A stretch of DNA of 61,817 bases from Phycisphaerae bacterium (lineage in GTDB: Bacteria > Planctomycetota > Phycisphaerae > Sedimentisphaerales > Anaerohalosphaeraceae), in contig JAGPMT010000013.1 in the NCBI GenBank assembly GCA_018052735.1, positions 1 to 61,817 on the forward strand, in the 5' to 3' direction. The position numbers and the translations under genes are program-made. This document shows positions 1 to 7,853 of this stretch, piece by piece. The notes under the pieces are model-generated. The model searched no databases. It saw only the letters and a list, made by a program, of their open reading frames with translations, and had not been told where the DNA came from. Numbering within the stretch: position 1 is the first letter of the stretch; every line of letters begins with the position of its first letter.

Positions 1-2
1 GC

Positions 3-146
3 GGGCGGTTTATCCCGTATCCGGCCCGCTGGCTGAGCGGCCGGCGGTGGGAGGATGAATGGACTCCCGACCCGATGGAGGGCCTGACCCGTGCTGTCAG
101 CCAAGAGGAGCTGGACAGGATTTTGGGAGCCAAATGGTATGCGTGA
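3..146 (+). CDS. Replication-organizer-like protein, C-terminal end (partial)
   Basis: This open frame enters from the left edge and ends at a TGA at 144-146, giving 47 residues. It contains the stretch RFIPYPARWLSGRRWEDEW. A Pro-x-Trp-Leu-x-x-x-Arg-Trp-Glu-Asp-Glu pattern is, from memory, typical of the C-terminal end of phage-type and chromosomal replication organizer proteins with an N-terminal helix-turn-helix. The frame overlaps the start of the following ATPase gene by 8 bases (ATG at 139), which implies translational coupling and a shared role in replication. The domain that would settle the family lies outside the window. Confidence 0.6.
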   Translation, partial: GRFIPYPARWLSGRRWEDEWTPDPMEGLTRAVSQEELDRILGAKWYA

Positions 147-1506
147 GCCGCTGACTGTCAACAGCAATGCAGAGGCCGCCCTGCTGGGCTCAATGCTGCT
201 GGACAAGAGCTGCATTCCGGCGGTCCGCCAGATGCTGGCCGGTCCGCAGGCCTTTGCCAAAACCCAGCATCAGATGATCTACGAGGCCTTGTGCGGGCTG
301 TCAGACCAGTCGGACGGCTGGGATTTGGTGATTATCCGTGATTGGCTCAACAACGCCGGCAAGCTGGAGGCCGTCGGCGGGGTGGAGTACCTTGTCAAAC
401 TGGCTGAAAGCGTGCCGTCGGCGGCCAATGCGGTCTATTATGCCCGTCTGGTCAGCCAAGCCGGCAGGCGGCGTCAGATTGCCCGTCAGGCCCGCTGCCT
501 GCAGGAGGCCGCTTTGACAGCCGGCAATGTGCTGGAGACCCTGCAGGGGATTCAGAAGGATCTGGCCGAGCTGACAGAGCAGTGGACGGCCAGCCCCGCT
601 GACGGCGCCGCAGCGGTGGGTCAGTTGCTGGAGCAGACCATCCGCCGGCAGCGGCTGGCGATGCCGTGGCCAACGATTCAGAAATTGACCCACTGTCTTC
701 AGCCGGGAGCCATTACCATCCTGTGCGGCAGTCCGGGAGCCAGCAAGTCGTTTATGGCGCTGCAGCTGCTGACGTCCGTCATCGACAGCGGCCAGCCGGC
801 AGCGGTCTTTGAGCTGGAAGACAGCCGCGGTCTGCACCTGCTGCGTCTGCTGGCACAGCGGACCAACAGGCCCGAACTGCTCAATCCCGACTGGGTGGCC
901 GCCCATCCTGACCAAGCCGACAGCGCCTGTGCCCAGCAGGCCGACTGGCTGCGGAAAATGGGCACAGCCGTCGAAGCCGACGGCGGCGGACAGACCGTCT
1001 ACGGCCAGCTGGAAAACTGGCTGCTGCAGCGGGCACGGGCGGGCTGCCGGCTGCTGATTATCGACCCCATTACCGCTGTCCAGCACCAGAGCCGTCAGAT
1101 CTGGGACGAAGACAACCGCTTTCTGCAGACTATCAAACGCTGGGCTGTGCAGTACGGCACGGCGGTGGTGCTGGTGTCGCATTCGGTCAAGGGACAGTCG
1201 CTGCCGGGGCTGGAGTCGCTGGCCGGCGGGGCCTGCTTTTCCCGCTTTGCCCAGACGATTCTGTGGCTGGAAGCGCACGAGCCGAAAAACAGCCCCGTGC
1301 GGTTTGCAGTCGGCACCGATACGCTGCCGCACAACCGCACGATTCATATCCTCAAAGCCCGTCTGGGCAGCGGGCACGGACTTCGCATCGCAGCCGATTT
1401 CGAAAACACCCTGACGGTTCGGGAATACGGGATTATCCTGCGGCCCCAATCTGCACAGACATTAAAAAAGCAAGAAGTTGTTGAAAAACAACCTGTTTGG
1501 GGGTAA
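139..1506 (+). CDS. DnaB-N-domain/RecA-like replicative ATPase (helicase-type)
   Basis: The protein has about 455 residues. Residues 1-145 resemble the DnaB helicase N-terminal helical domain (NAEAALLGSMLLD near the start, then VGGVEYL). The C-terminal half is a RecA-fold ATPase with Walker A GSPGASKS at about 197-204, Walker B LLIIDP at about 305-310 and a VLVSH motif near 345, as in DnaB or RepA-type AAA_25 proteins. A GTG at 91 is also possible. I prefer ATG 139, which has GGGAG upstream and overlaps the preceding stop codon. Pairing with the upstream organizer-like gene suggests a helicase plus loader cassette like those of phages, although no structural phage gene is seen here. A DNA-repair or plasmid-type RepA role cannot be excluded. 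Confidence 0.75.
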   Translation: MREPLTVNSNAEAALLGSMLLDKSCIPAVRQMLAGPQAFAKTQHQMIYEALCGLSDQSDGWDLVIIRDWLNNAGKLEAVGGVEYLVKLAESVPSAANAVYYARLVSQAGRRRQIARQARCLQEAALTAGNVLETLQGIQKDLAELTEQWTASPADGAAAVGQLLEQTIRRQRLAMPWPTIQKLTHCLQPGAITILCGSPGASKSFMALQLLTSVIDSGQPAAVFELEDSRGLHLLRLLAQRTNRPELLNPDWVAAHPDQADSACAQQADWLRKMGTAVEADGGGQTVYGQLENWLLQRARAGCRLLIIDPITAVQHQSRQIWDEDNRFLQTIKRWAVQYGTAVVLVSHSVKGQSLPGLESLAGGACFSRFAQTILWLEAHEPKNSPVRFAVGTDTLPHNRTIHILKARLGSGHGLRIAADFENTLTVREYGIILRPQSAQTLKKQEVVEKQPVWG

Positions 1507-1578
1507 ATAGGAACGGTGAAAGTGCCGATAACGGCAGAACAGATGAACCCTAAAGCAACCACAAGCAAAGGACCGATA

Positions 1579-2214
1579 ATGCAGAGTTATTCCAATATCC
1601 CGAGTCGGCTGATGCAGCCCATCGAGCCGCACGTGCAGATGCCGGCCTATCAGCGGATGCGCGAGATGACGCTGGACGATCTGCTGCTGGAAAACCGGAT
1701 CGTCTTTATGATTGGCGAAATCTCCTACCGGATGGCCACGGAAGTGATTATGAAGCTGCTGTATCTGGACAACCTCAAGCGCGGGGTGGAAATCAGTCTG
1801 TACATCAATTCCCCCGGCGGCAGTGTGGACGACACGATGGCCATTTACGATACGATGCGGTTCATCGGCTCGCCGGTGGCGACCTACTGCATCGGGCGGG
1901 CGCAGTCCGGCGCCGCGGTGATACTGGCCGCCGGCACCAAGGGCCGCCGCCACGCCCTGCCCCATGCCAAAGTGATGCTTCACCAGCCGTGGGGCGGCGT
2001 TACGGGGCAGGCCGAAGACATCCGCATTCAGGCCGAAGAGATTGTCAAGGCCAAGAAGATGATTAACGAGCTGCTGGCCAAGCATACGGGATTGTCGCCG
2101 GAGCGGATCGCCGAAGAAACCGAGCGCGACAAGTATCTGACCGCCGAAGAGGCCCTGCAGTACGGCCTGATTGACGACGTCCTGAAAGAACAGGAAGACA
2201 AACCGGCATCCTGA
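1579..2214 (+). CDS. clpP: ATP-dependent Clp protease proteolytic subunit, ClpP1
   Basis: This 211-residue serine protease subunit forms heptameric rings that degrade substrates unfolded by ClpX, ClpA or ClpC in the cytosol. YINSPGGS is present, and the catalytic triad is complete: Ser110, His135 (MLHQP) and Asp184 (TERDKYL). The nucleophile sits in an unusual AQSGAA context instead of the common AASMGA. An in-frame GTG at 1516 would add 21 residues. ATG 1579 is preferred because AAAGGA lies 6-7 bases upstream and the protein then has the usual length. It lies 12 bases before a second clpP with which it probably forms a mixed tetradecamer. No chaperone gene is adjacent. Confidence 0.9.
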   Translation: MQSYSNIPSRLMQPIEPHVQMPAYQRMREMTLDDLLLENRIVFMIGEISYRMATEVIMKLLYLDNLKRGVEISLYINSPGGSVDDTMAIYDTMRFIGSPVATYCIGRAQSGAAVILAAGTKGRRHALPHAKVMLHQPWGGVTGQAEDIRIQAEEIVKAKKMINELLAKHTGLSPERIAEETERDKYLTAEEALQYGLIDDVLKEQEDKPAS

Positions 2215-2226
2215 TGAGGAATGGAT

Positions 2227-2862
2227 ATGGGACACAACAGCCATTTAGTACCGATTGTAATCGAACAGACCGGCCGCGGCGAGCGGGCTTATGACATTTA
2301 CTCCCGTCTGCTGAAGGACCGGATTGTGTTTCTGGGCGGGCCGGTGGATGACGATGCGGCCAATCTGATTATCGCCCAGATGCTCTTTTTGAGCAACGAA
2401 AACGACGAGGCGGACATTCACTTCTACATCAATTCCCCCGGCGGGGTGATTACCGCAGGTCTGGCCATCTACGACACGATGCGGTTTCTGCGCTGTTCGG
2501 TGGCGACCTACTGCGTCGGTCAGGCCGCCAGCATGGCCGCAGTGCTGTTTGCCGGCGGCAGCCGCAGCAAGCGGTTTATGCTGCCCAACAGCCGCATCCT
2601 GATGCATCAGCCGCTGATTTCGGGCGTGATGGAAGGAACCGCCACCGACATCGAAATCGAGGCCCGCGAAATCCTGCGAATCCGCAAGCGGCTGTACAGC
2701 ATCTTGTCGGAGCATACCGGTCAGGAAACAGCCAAGATTGAAAAAGACTGCGACCGAAACCTGTGGCTGGAAGCCGAGGAAGCGGTGGCCTACGGTCTGG
2801 CCGACAAGATTCTGCAGAAGGCCCCGCAGGTCAGCCGCAAAGACACACAGAAAGGAGAGTAA
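2227..2862 (+). CDS. clpP: ATP-dependent Clp protease proteolytic subunit, ClpP2 (Asn in place of catalytic Asp)
   Basis: This 211-residue ClpP is closer to the canonical form than its upstream neighbour, with VPIVIEQ and [13 protein letters not shown] at the N-terminus and [12 protein letters not shown]. The nucleophile is Ser102 ([10 protein letters not shown]) and the histidine is His127 (LMHQP). Aligning by eye with Escherichia coli ClpP without gaps puts Asn178 (DCDRNLWL) where the catalytic Asp171 of mature ClpP should be. An S-H-N triad is known from Listeria ClpP1. ATG 2227 is chosen over 2221 because GAGGA then has a proper 7-base spacing. It is co-transcribed with clpP1 and followed 8 bases later by a lipoprotein gene. 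Confidence 0.9.
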   Translation: MGHNSHLVPIVIEQTGRGERAYDIYSRLLKDRIVFLGGPVDDDAANLIIAQMLFLSNENDEADIHFYINSPGGVITAGLAIYDTMRFLRCSVATYCVGQAASMAAVLFAGGSRSKRFMLPNSRILMHQPLISGVMEGTATDIEIEAREILRIRKRLYSILSEHTGQETAKIEKDCDRNLWLEAEEAVAYGLADKILQKAPQVSRKDTQKGE

Positions 2863-2870
2863 TACCAGCG

Positions 2871-3485
2871 ATGCGGCCGGGCGTACTATACGGGGTGTGT
2901 CTGGCGCTGACGGCTCTGGCCGGCGGCTGCGGCTTCGGGCGGGCAAGGACGCCGTGGGACGACCTCAAAGCCCTGCAGACCGAGAAGACCCAGATGGCCA
3001 TGCAGATGGAAACTCTGGAGGCCGAAAATGCCCGGCTCAGGCAGCAGGCCGAAACACTGGCTGCTCTCGACAAGCCGCTGCGGCTGGAAGCACTGGATAC
3101 CTTGTCCAAAATCCGCATCGGACGGTACACCGGTCTTTATGACAAAAACGGCGACAAGGCCCCCGATGTGCTGGCGGTGTATGTGGAGCCGCTGGATACA
3201 GCGCAGGATTATATCAAGGCCGCCGGCACCTGTACGGTAGCGGTTTGGGATTTGAACGCCGAAGGCCCGCAGGCCTGTCTGGCCAAATGGACGCTGTCGC
3301 CTGCCGAACTGCACACCCATTGGGGCGGGACTGTATTTATGGCCTATTACCGGCTGGAGTTTCCCGTCGCCGGCTGGCTGAACGGCAGGCATGAGGAATT
3401 GACTATCAAGGTCGATTTTACCGATTATCTGACCGGCAAGGTCTTCAGCGACCAGCGGGTCATCAAAACCGCCCTGCTGCGCTAG
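2871..3485 (+). CDS. Predicted lipoprotein with short coiled coil, function unknown
   Basis: The 204-residue product begins with a short signal peptide ending in a lipobox-like ALAGGC, so it is probably lipid-anchored. Residues about 30-65 (QTEKTQMAMQMETLEAENA) form a coiled coil. The remainder is a beta-rich domain with DKNGDKAPDVLAVYVEPLD and VDFTDYLTGKVF. I do not recognise the family with certainty. ATG 2871 has AAAGGAGAG upstream, and the frame is open further upstream only because it runs across the end of clpP2. It is the last gene of the clpP cluster, and a 6-bp GCCGGC hairpin without a T-run (3485-3503) follows its stop codon. Confidence 0.75.
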   Translation: MRPGVLYGVCLALTALAGGCGFGRARTPWDDLKALQTEKTQMAMQMETLEAENARLRQQAETLAALDKPLRLEALDTLSKIRIGRYTGLYDKNGDKAPDVLAVYVEPLDTAQDYIKAAGTCTVAVWDLNAEGPQACLAKWTLSPAELHTHWGGTVFMAYYRLEFPVAGWLNGRHEELTIKVDFTDYLTGKVFSDQRVIKTALLR

Positions 3486-3579
3486 CCGGCTGTCTGCGCC
3501 GGCCCTTGTGCTGTGTTTTGGCGGCCTTTTCGCTGCGGCAATCCGCAGGCAGAAATGTGCGCTGCCGGCTGGTTTCTGT

Positions 3580-3608
3580 TTGCACGGTGCGGCAGCTTTC
3601 TATATAAT
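3580..3608 (+). promoter_or_regulatory. Sigma70-type promoter for bfr
   Basis: TTGCAC at 3580-3585 and a perfect TATAAT at 3603-3608 are separated by 17 bases. The bacterioferritin start is 56 bases downstream of the -10 box. Confidence 0.75.
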
Positions 3609-3663
3609 GCCTCTAATCGGTACGAACCAGACGGAAAACAATTCAGCAAAAAGGAGATGAATT

Positions 3664-4200
3664 ATGGCTGCCCAGCAATCTGCCCGACAGAAGGTTATCG
3701 AGGTCTTGAACAAAGCCCGCGCGATGGAACTCCATGCGATTCATCAATATATGAACCAGCATTACAATCTGGATGATATGGACTACGGCCAGCTGGCGGC
3801 CAATGTGAAACTGATTGCCATCGATGAAATGCGGCACGCCGAAATGCTGGCCGAACGCATCAAGGAGCTCGGCGGCGAACCGACAGCCGAAAAGGCCGCC
3901 AAAGTCAAACCCCAACAGCCGGTCGAAGCCATCTTTCCCTTTGACAGCAAACTGGAAGAGGACACGATTGCCGCCTACAACCAGTTTCTGCAGGTCTGCC
4001 GTGAAAACGGCGACAGCATCAGTATGAAACTTTTTGAAACGCTGGTCGATGAGGAACAGGCGCATTTCAACTACTTTGACAATGTCGATGACCACATCAA
4101 GAAACTGGGCGCTTCTTATCTGGCACAGATCGCCGGAACGCCTGCCGACACCGGCGGACCGTCGAAGGGATTTATTGCAGCCCAAGGCGGCGGAGCATAA
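3664..4200 (+). CDS. bfr: Bacterioferritin-type ferritin
   Basis: This 178-residue four-helix ferritin oxidises and stores iron in a cytosolic 24-mer shell. The di-iron ligands are visible as Glu22, Glu55, His58, Glu98 or Glu99, Glu131 and His134 (EExxH pattern in DEEQAHFNYF). Met56 in DEMRHAE occupies the position of the haem-ligating Met52 of bacterioferritin, so intersubunit haem is likely. The C-terminal Gly-rich extension after residue 155 is longer than usual. AAAAAGGAGATGA precedes the ATG. The gene is monocistronic, with its own promoter and an intrinsic terminator. No ferredoxin (Bfd) gene is adjacent. Confidence 0.9.
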   Translation: MAAQQSARQKVIEVLNKARAMELHAIHQYMNQHYNLDDMDYGQLAANVKLIAIDEMRHAEMLAERIKELGGEPTAEKAAKVKPQQPVEAIFPFDSKLEEDTIAAYNQFLQVCRENGDSISMKLFETLVDEEQAHFNYFDNVDDHIKKLGASYLAQIAGTPADTGGPSKGFIAAQGGGA

Positions 4201-4229
4201 ACAGCACTTTTCAGACCTTCAATTGCACC

Positions 4230-4268
4230 AAAAGTCCTGTCCGGTTCAATCCCGGCGGGACTTTTTTC
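4230..4268 (+). terminator. Rho-independent terminator of bfr
   Basis: AAAAGTCCTG at 4230-4239 pairs with CGGGACTTTT at 4256-4265 with one wobble. An inner CCGG/CCGG stem extends it, and a T-run follows. It begins 30 bases after the bfr stop codon. Confidence 0.85.
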
Positions 4269-4313
4269 TTTCATTTTTGCATAAGCCATTTATTTTGCGG
4301 GACTTATAATTTC

Positions 4314-4342
4314 TTGCAGCCGGCTGCATCATCCAGTATAAT
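4314..4342 (+). promoter_or_regulatory. Sigma70-type promoter for the KamA-family gene
   Basis: TTGCAG at 4314-4319, a 17-base spacer and TATAAT at 4337-4342 lie about 73 bases upstream of the coding start. Confidence 0.7.
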
Positions 4343-4414
4343 GGCATCGGCACCCGAGGGGAAACCGGCGTATTGTAAATGCAATGTTAACCTGCAAAAT
4401 CAAGAGGCCACACG

Positions 4415-5536
4415 ATGAAATACTATCGAAATCTCTGTGATCTGGGCACACTGTCCCCTGCCGAATGTGCTGCATTGGAACCGGTTGTTCAACAGTATGC
4501 CTTTCGGGCTAATGCGTATTATTTGTCGCTGATTGACTGGCACGACCCGGCCGATCCCATCCGCCGGCTGATTATCCCGTCGCTTGACGAACTGGCCGAA
4601 AGCGGCCGGCTGGATCCGTCCGATGAGCAGAGCTACACGATTCTGCCCGGACTGGAGCACAAGTACAACTCGACGGTCCTGCTGCTGGTCAGCAATGTCT
4701 GCGAGGGCATCTGCCGCTACTGCTTTCGCAAGCGGGTCTTTATGAAGCCCGGCCAAGAGCTGCTGCGGGATGTGGACGGGGCAATGGCCTACATCGGGGT
4801 CCATAAGGAAATCACCAATGTGCTGCTGACCGGCGGCGACCCGCTGGTGCTGACGGCCGGCAAGCTGGAGGCGATTATCTCCCGGCTGCGGCAGATTGCG
4901 CACGTTCAGATTATCCGCATCGGCACGCGGGTTCCGGTCTTTCATCCCGACCGGATTCTCGAGGACCCCGAGCTGGCGGATCTGATCAGCACGTACAGTC
5001 TGCCGGCTAAAAAAATCTATGTGATGAACCATTTCTGCCACCCGCGCGAGCTGACGGACAAGGCCTTGGCCGCCTGCGACTGTCTGCGGCGTGCGGGGGC
5101 CGTCCTGACCAATCAGTGCCCGCTGATTCGCGGGGTCAACGATGATCCGGATGTGCTGGCCGAGCTGATGCAGAAGCTGTCATTTGCCGGCATTGTGCCG
5201 TATTATCTGTTCCAGTGCCGGCCGGCGCTGGGCAATTATGCCTATGCGGTGCCCATCGAGGAAGGCTACCAGATAGTAAAAGCGGCCAAGTCGAAGGTTT
5301 CGGGGCTGGCCAAACGGCTGCGGTATGTGATGTCGCACGCCAGCGGCAAGCTGGAAATCATCGCCGCCACACGGCATCGGGTGTTTTTCAAATATCACCG
5401 CGCCGCCGATGACGCCGACAGCGGACGGATTATTGTCTGCCGCTCCAATCCGCAGGCCCGCTGGCTGGACGATTATGAGGAAATACTCGAAACCTCTCCG
5501 ATGGGATTTCGCTTCCGCGGGTATGGGCCGGAATAG
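4415..5536 (+). CDS. KamA-family radical SAM protein (lysine 2,3-aminomutase-like)
   Basis: The 373-residue protein has the radical SAM cluster motif Cys96-x3-Cys100-x2-Cys103 followed by FRKR, a GGDPLVL segment for SAM binding, and Lys312 in SHASGKLEI, which is the probable PLP-binding lysine. In lysine 2,3-aminomutase two aspartates bind the substrate amine, one in QCD and one seven residues before the PLP lysine. Here those places hold QCRP (Arg269) and Val305, so lysine is unlikely to be the substrate. The zinc-binding C-terminal extension of classical KamA is also absent. The gene has its own promoter, and its stop lies 4 bases from the stop of a convergent membrane-protein gene. The substrate cannot be deduced. 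Confidence 0.85.
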   Translation: MKYYRNLCDLGTLSPAECAALEPVVQQYAFRANAYYLSLIDWHDPADPIRRLIIPSLDELAESGRLDPSDEQSYTILPGLEHKYNSTVLLLVSNVCEGICRYCFRKRVFMKPGQELLRDVDGAMAYIGVHKEITNVLLTGGDPLVLTAGKLEAIISRLRQIAHVQIIRIGTRVPVFHPDRILEDPELADLISTYSLPAKKIYVMNHFCHPRELTDKALAACDCLRRAGAVLTNQCPLIRGVNDDPDVLAELMQKLSFAGIVPYYLFQCRPALGNYAYAVPIEEGYQIVKAAKSKVSGLAKRLRYVMSHASGKLEIIAATRHRVFFKYHRAADDADSGRIIVCRSNPQARWLDDYEEILETSPMGFRFRGYGPE

Positions 5537-5540
5537 GGCC

Positions 5541-6164
5541 TCACAGCGCCGTGACGTACCCGACAATCGCCGCCAGCACGCCCAGCACAAACAGCAGCAG
5601 AAATGTCAGCTTGACCACAGTCGGCAGCAGGCGGTTGTCGTCGCGCTGGTACATGATCCCGCCGGAGGTCACCGTAGGTTTGTTGACCGGCAGCGGCTTG
5701 ACCGATACCCGTGACGGCACCGCAACACGCAGGGCCTTGTACAGCAGGCGAATGAAGTGATACACTACACACGAGCCGGTCCAGCCGGTCAGCCATACGG
5801 CCGCATAGCCCCCGACAGCACCGGCCGCCCCGCTTACCCCGCACAGCCCCCAGTAGCCCCAGCGGGGAATCGTCAGCCAGAATCCTTTGACCGGAGCAGC
5901 CGCCGGTTCAGGACCTGCAATATGCTCTTCCGCCCGGTCTATCAGTTCCTCATCAACCAGCGGCTTGACCGTGCTTTTGAATAGGGTTTGGTTCAGTTTC
6001 AGCAAAGCCGCCTGCTCTTGATAAGTCTGGCTCTGCCGGGCGTAGTCCTGACGGGCACGGTCCGATAAATGCACCACGGCAAATGCCCCCAGACACGCTC
6101 CCAGCAGCGCTCCGAACAAGGATAGAGATTGAATGAACTCTTTATCTTCGTGTCGTATCGGCAT
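5541..6164 (-). CDS. Small membrane protein, function unknown
   Basis: The 207-residue product has a first transmembrane helix at about 13-33, a charged and Gln-rich segment (RQDYARQSQTYQEQAALL), a hydrophobic Gly/Ala-rich central region around residues 105-135 and a final helix near the C-terminus (LTFLLLFVLGVLAAIVGYV). Three membrane segments are therefore likely. No catalytic motif is visible and I do not recognise the family. ATG 6164 is preferred over TTG 6176 because GAGGTGG lies directly upstream with proper spacing. It is transcribed divergently from dctP and converges on the KamA-like gene. Confidence 0.65.
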   Translation of the reverse strand: MPIRHEDKEFIQSLSLFGALLGACLGAFAVVHLSDRARQDYARQSQTYQEQAALLKLNQTLFKSTVKPLVDEELIDRAEEHIAGPEPAAAPVKGFWLTIPRWGYWGLCGVSGAAGAVGGYAAVWLTGWTGSCVVYHFIRLLYKALRVAVPSRVSVKPLPVNKPTVTSGGIMYQRDDNRLLPTVVKLTFLLLFVLGVLAAIVGYVTAL

Positions 6165-6209
6165 AATCCACCTCAATAAGCCATTGTCTCTGCATAAACT
6201 ATAACAAAT

Positions 6210-6237
6210 GGCCGGCAGAACAGCAGGCCGGACAGAA
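6210..6237 (+). promoter_or_regulatory. Direct repeat upstream of the dctP promoter, possible regulator site
   Basis: GGCCGGCAGAA at 6210-6220 is repeated as GGCCGGACAGAA at 6226-6237, a 16-base period, ending 10 bases before the -35 box at 6248. Direct repeats in this place often bind activators. No regulator gene is adjacent, so this is tentative. Confidence 0.3.
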
Positions 6238-6247
6238 AATAATTTTA

Positions 6248-6276
6248 TTGAAATAATATCTCACGGCTTGTAATAT
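6248..6276 (+). promoter_or_regulatory. Sigma70-type promoter for the TRAP-pyk operon
   Basis: TTGAAA at 6248-6253, a 17-base spacer and TAATAT at 6271-6276 lie 33 bases upstream of the dctP start. Confidence 0.6.
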
Positions 6277-6309
6277 TACCAAAAACCAGTATTTGCAAGG
6301 ACGATGCCT

Positions 6310-7332
6310 ATGGATAAAAAGAGCGTGTCTTTCTTCATTGTGGGGATTCTGGCCGGCATTCTTATCTCCGTCGGGGGCTTTACGTGGTATGTGCGCAGCG
6401 CTGCTGTCGGGGGCGGGCAGCGAAATGAGGTGCTGGTGCTCAAATTAGGACACGGATTGGACCCGTCGCATCCGGTCCACAAAGGAATGGTCTATATGGC
6501 CGAGCGTCTGAAAGAGAAATCCGGCGGGACGATTGAGCTGCAGATTTTCCCCGGCGGCATTCTCGGCTCGGAAACGGAGTGCATTGAACTGCTCAAAAAC
6601 GGCGCCTTGGCGGTTACCAAAGTATCCACCGCCCCGCTGGAAGGATTTCTGCCGGAGATGGGGGTTTTCAGTCTGCCGTATGTGTTCCGCAACGAGGAGC
6701 ATTACTGGAAGGTGCTGACCAGTCCGCTGGGCCGGAAACTGCTGCAGATGGGCGAGCCGGCCGGTCTGCACGGATTGTGCTACTATGACTCCGGCAGCCG
6801 CAATTTCTACACCACCACCAAACCTATTCTGACGCCCGATGACCTCAAGGGGCTCAAAATCCGCGTGCAGAACAGCAAGACCTCGATGGATATGATTGAA
6901 GTGCTCGGCGCGGCCGCAACGCCGGTTTCGTGGGGCGAGCTGTACACCGCCCTCCAGCAGAAAATGGTGGACGGGGCCGAAAACAATCCCCCCAGTTTTG
7001 TCACCAGCCGCCATTTTGAAGTCTGCAAGTATTTCTCCTTCAATGAGCATACGCGGATTCCGGACATCCTGCTGATGAGCAAGAAAATCTGGGACACGCT
7101 GACGCCGGCCCAGCAGCAGTGGATTCAGGAGGCCGCCGACGAATCATCGCTTTACCAGCGTCAGCTCTGGAAGACAATGACAGCCGAATGCATCGAGACG
7201 ATGAAAAAGGAAGGCGTGCAGCTATTTTATCCGGATACCAAGCCGTTTGAAGAGAAGGTGCAACCGCTGCTGCGCCAGTATGAGGGGACTCCAATCGGCG
7301 ATATTGTCCGGCAAATCAGGGAAATACAATAA
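6310..7332 (+). CDS. dctP: TRAP transporter solute-binding protein (DctP family)
   Basis: The 340-residue protein captures an organic acid outside the cytoplasmic membrane and delivers it to the DctQM permease. An N-terminal hydrophobic segment (about residues 5-27) followed by WYVRS acts as a signal or anchor. The fold markers are KLGHGLDPSHPVHKG, EIQ-type IELQIFPGGILGSE, and GLKIRVQNS, whose Arg in IRVQ is the conserved carboxylate-binding residue of the family. AAGGA at 6297-6301 favours ATG 6310 over ATG 6304. The stop overlaps the dctQ start by one base. Sugar acids or C4-dicarboxylates are typical ligands, but the sequence alone does not identify which. Confidence 0.9.
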   Translation: MDKKSVSFFIVGILAGILISVGGFTWYVRSAAVGGGQRNEVLVLKLGHGLDPSHPVHKGMVYMAERLKEKSGGTIELQIFPGGILGSETECIELLKNGALAVTKVSTAPLEGFLPEMGVFSLPYVFRNEEHYWKVLTSPLGRKLLQMGEPAGLHGLCYYDSGSRNFYTTTKPILTPDDLKGLKIRVQNSKTSMDMIEVLGAAATPVSWGELYTALQQKMVDGAENNPPSFVTSRHFEVCKYFSFNEHTRIPDILLMSKKIWDTLTPAQQQWIQEAADESSLYQRQLWKTMTAECIETMKKEGVQLFYPDTKPFEEKVQPLLRQYEGTPIGDIVRQIREIQ

Positions 7333-7850
7333 TGGGAACATGGCTTCGACGGATTAAAAAAGGTCTGCAAACCCTGCTGGAATGGGGGGTCATTGTCATC
7401 ATGGCGATTCTGGTGCTGGATGTGCTGTGGGGGGTTTTTTCCCGCTATGTCCTGAAAGCCCAGAGCCGCTGGACGGAAGAGCTGGCCATCTTTCTGCTGG
7501 TTTGGGTGTCGCTGCTGGGGGCCAGCGTGGCGTATGCATCCAAGTCGCATCTGGGGGTGGATTATTTTGTTGGCAAGCTGGACCGCCAAGCCCAGCGGCT
7601 GGCGGAGCTGCTGGTTCATCTGGCTGTGGCGGTGTTTGCCGCCTCGGCCTTTGTCGCAGGCGGCTGGGCGCTGGTATCCAAGACATTGGCCGCCGGCCAG
7701 ATTTCGCCGGCACTGGGCGTCAAGATGGGCTATGTTTATCTGGCGGTGCCAATCAGCGGGGTATTCTTTCTGATTTTTGCGGCTGAAAATATCGCTGAAC
7801 TGTTCGCCGGCAAGCCGACTGCTTCCGCGATGCAATCCAAGGAGAACTGA
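7332..7850 (+). CDS. dctQ: TRAP transporter small permease (DctQ family)
   Basis: The 172-residue protein is the four-helix membrane subunit that joins the binding protein and the large permease. Hydrophobic helices lie at about residues 17-37, 48-70, 92-112 and 132-155. The family's R-W-x-E-E-L-A signature appears as RWTEELAIFLLVW. The start overlaps the dctP stop (TAATG) and dctM begins 3 bases after its stop, so the three subunits are translationally coupled. Confidence 0.88.
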   Translation: MGTWLRRIKKGLQTLLEWGVIVIMAILVLDVLWGVFSRYVLKAQSRWTEELAIFLLVWVSLLGASVAYASKSHLGVDYFVGKLDRQAQRLAELLVHLAVAVFAASAFVAGGWALVSKTLAAGQISPALGVKMGYVYLAVPISGVFFLIFAAENIAELFAGKPTASAMQSKEN

Positions 7851-7853
7851 TCC

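Noticed and set aside
3513-3776. 87-codon frame upstream of bfr
   Set aside because: It covers the bfr promoter and runs into bfr in another frame.
4240-4260. GGTTCAATCCCGG resembles the T-arm of a tRNA
   Set aside because: No acceptor, D or anticodon arms surround it. It is the inner part of the bfr terminator hairpin.
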